Source of the DNA: Hippophae tibetana
Taxonomy: Eukaryota > Streptophyta > Magnoliopsida > Rosales > Elaeagnaceae
Direction of reading: 5' to 3'
Assembly: GCA_037013495.1 (NCBI GenBank)
Contig: CM072810.1
Span: 26,751,843 to 26,815,842 of the forward strand
Length of the DNA: 64,000 nt
Shown here: piece after piece, positions 63,101 through 64,000 of the stretch
Layout of the letters: the number at the start of each line of letters is the position of its first letter
Position numbering within the stretch: the stretch's first letter is position 1
Notes under the pieces: model-generated
The model's input: only the letters and a program-made list of their open reading frames with translations
What the model was told of the DNA's origin: nothing
Databases searched by the model: none
Position numbers and translations under genes: made by a program

Positions 63101-64000
63101 ACTAATAGGTCTACCCAAGTTTTAAAAGTAGTTGATTATGTTTGAAAAATATGCAAACACTTTGTCCATAGTTTCATCCTCTTGCATGATATAGATTTCA
63201 AAATTTCCATTCAACTATATAATTATAGATTTATTTCATCGTTGAAATGCCTACATGAGTGCTATCCCAAATGTTTCATGTTCTTTTGAAGAAGGTTAAT
63301 TTTAAATTCAACTTAATAATCATTTTAGAGCTCGAATTACCTTTTTTTTAATATCCCTGAAAAAGGAACTCTTCTTCCTATGAAATTTAGTAAATCTCAC
63401 GGCAAGTAGAGCCACTTTCTCTTCATTGAGATTAGAGTCATCATTTCTAACAATTGGGTTAAAAACATGTTCACTCTGACCACTATCCTTGATGTCTTAA
63501 GAGCCAAGTTCTCTCCCTTGTCGAAAGTATATTACTCTCATTTTGGCCACTAGTGATGTAGTTCGAATGCCTGCCCAACATATTCGTTTAACAGTAAGTT
63601 CAATTGGCTTATACATGGACTTAAGCAAGGTAATTTGGCAAGAAAATGATAAGGTAGTATTGGAATGATTTTCTCAATCTAATTTTCTTTACTAATAGGT
63701 CCACCCAAGTTTTAAAAGTAGTTGATTACGTTTGAAAAATATGCAAAGACTTTGTCCAAAGTTTCATCCTCTTGCATGATATAGATTTCAAAATTTCCAT
63801 TCAACTATATAATTCTAGATTTATTTTATCGTTGATATGCCTATATGAGTGGTCTCCAAATTGTTTCATGTTCTTTTGAAGAAGTTTAATTTTAATTTCA
63901 ACTTAATAATCATTTTAGAGCGCGAATTACCTTTTTTTTAATATCCCTGAAAAAGGGACTCTTCTTCCTATGAAATTTAGTAAATCTCACGGCAAGTAGA
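60161..64000 (+). repeat. Satellite to the window end, mixed monomers
   Basis: Monomers start at 60161, 60750, 61340, 61931, 62521, 63111 and 63701. The last is cut by the window edge after 300 bp. The unit at 60161 is 589 bp ('gacttgtccaaag', one T lost) and shares 'ctaaaaaacggtctc' with the unit at 57802. Units at 59570 and 61340 share 'gaagttaaatttt', an extra T in the T-run and 'ctttctatgg'. The array continues past the window on the same strand. No gene is seen. Confidence 0.92.

Larger units (their letters stand above)
1..64000 (+). repeat. Tandem satellite array, ~590-bp monomer, about 102 units
   Basis: Head-to-tail repeats run from the first to the last base, interrupted only by two LTR insertions. 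Most monomers are exactly 590 bp, for example with starts at 1, 591, 1181, 1771, 2361 and 2951. The unit has a T8-9 tract near base 232, a short inverted repeat TCCCT-GAAAA-AGGGA near 244-258, a more GC-rich stretch from about 280 to 440 containing CTTAAG near 386, and a tail ending 'ctaataggt'. Copies differ by point changes and few indels. Two main types recur: A ('gctatccgaaatg', 'gaaggttaa') and B ('ggtctccaaattg', 'gaagtttaa'). No inverted monomers were seen. Tandem order, AT richness and HORs are typical of plant heterochromatin. Whether it is centromeric, pericentromeric, interstitial or subtelomeric cannot be told from this window. I do not recognise the family. Confidence 0.97.

Noticed and set aside
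1..64000. 5S rDNA, telomere or CRISPR array as the source of the tandem pattern
   Set aside because: No 5S internal promoter boxes, no TTTAGGG runs, and no short repeats with unique spacers. The whole 590-bp unit repeats.
1..64000. A prokaryotic gene cluster or defence system
   Set aside because: No long open frames, ribosome-binding sites or gene order. The content is eukaryotic satellite plus LTRs.

Overview
The window is almost entirely one tandem satellite DNA from a plant nuclear genome. The plant origin is an inference, drawn from the plant-style LTR promoter and LTR ends inside the array. No protein-coding gene, rRNA or tRNA gene can be supported. The basic unit is about 590 bp, AT-rich, and always on the same strand and in head-to-tail order. 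Taking the recurring 'ctaccc/ccaccc' as monomer base 1, I count 102 monomers, the last cut off by the window edge. Unit length changes only through small indels (588-591 bp), apart from a 575-bp class with a 15-bp deletion. Monomers fall into two main sequence types. Type A has 'gtgctatcc(g/c)aaatg' and 'gaaggttaa'. Type B has 'gtggtctccaaattg' and 'gaagtttaa'. A B-like hybrid has 'ggtctccaaaatg'.

The array is a patchwork of higher-order repeats (HORs), seen from private variants that recur at multiples of the monomer. The layout is: irregular units (1-4131); a 4-mer of about 2360 bp, three times (4132-11210); a 3-mer of 1770 bp, twice (11801-15340); the 575-bp monomer block (15341-18245); a complex block with 3-, 7- and 15-monomer offsets (18246-29454); a clean 3-mer, three times (29455-34764); mixed units (34765-40665); a 4-mer of 2361 bp (40666-45187); and, right of the inserted elements, 3-mer blocks marked by right-arm variants (54264-60160) and mixed units to the end.

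Two copies of a 2070-bp element interrupt the array at 45188-47257 and 49626-51695. Each starts TGATGA, ends TCATCA and is flanked by a perfect 5-bp target duplication CTTAA. Each carries a TATA box, a GC-rich U3 block and bZIP-type palindromes. These are the marks of solo LTRs of a Ty3/gypsy-like retrotransposon. The copies look identical by eye and lie exactly 4438 bp apart. The satellite to their right, including a strongly diverged monomer, is duplicated with them. A single insertion followed by duplication of a segment of four monomers plus the LTR therefore explains both copies better than two insertions.

All longer open frames look incidental. Those in the LTRs come from the GC-rich repeat, and those in the satellite come from single substitutions that remove one recurrent stop codon. 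The points of most interest are the HOR turnover history, the segmental duplication with its asymmetric left edge, the GC-rich promoter block in the LTR, and a nearly open minus-strand frame present in most monomers.
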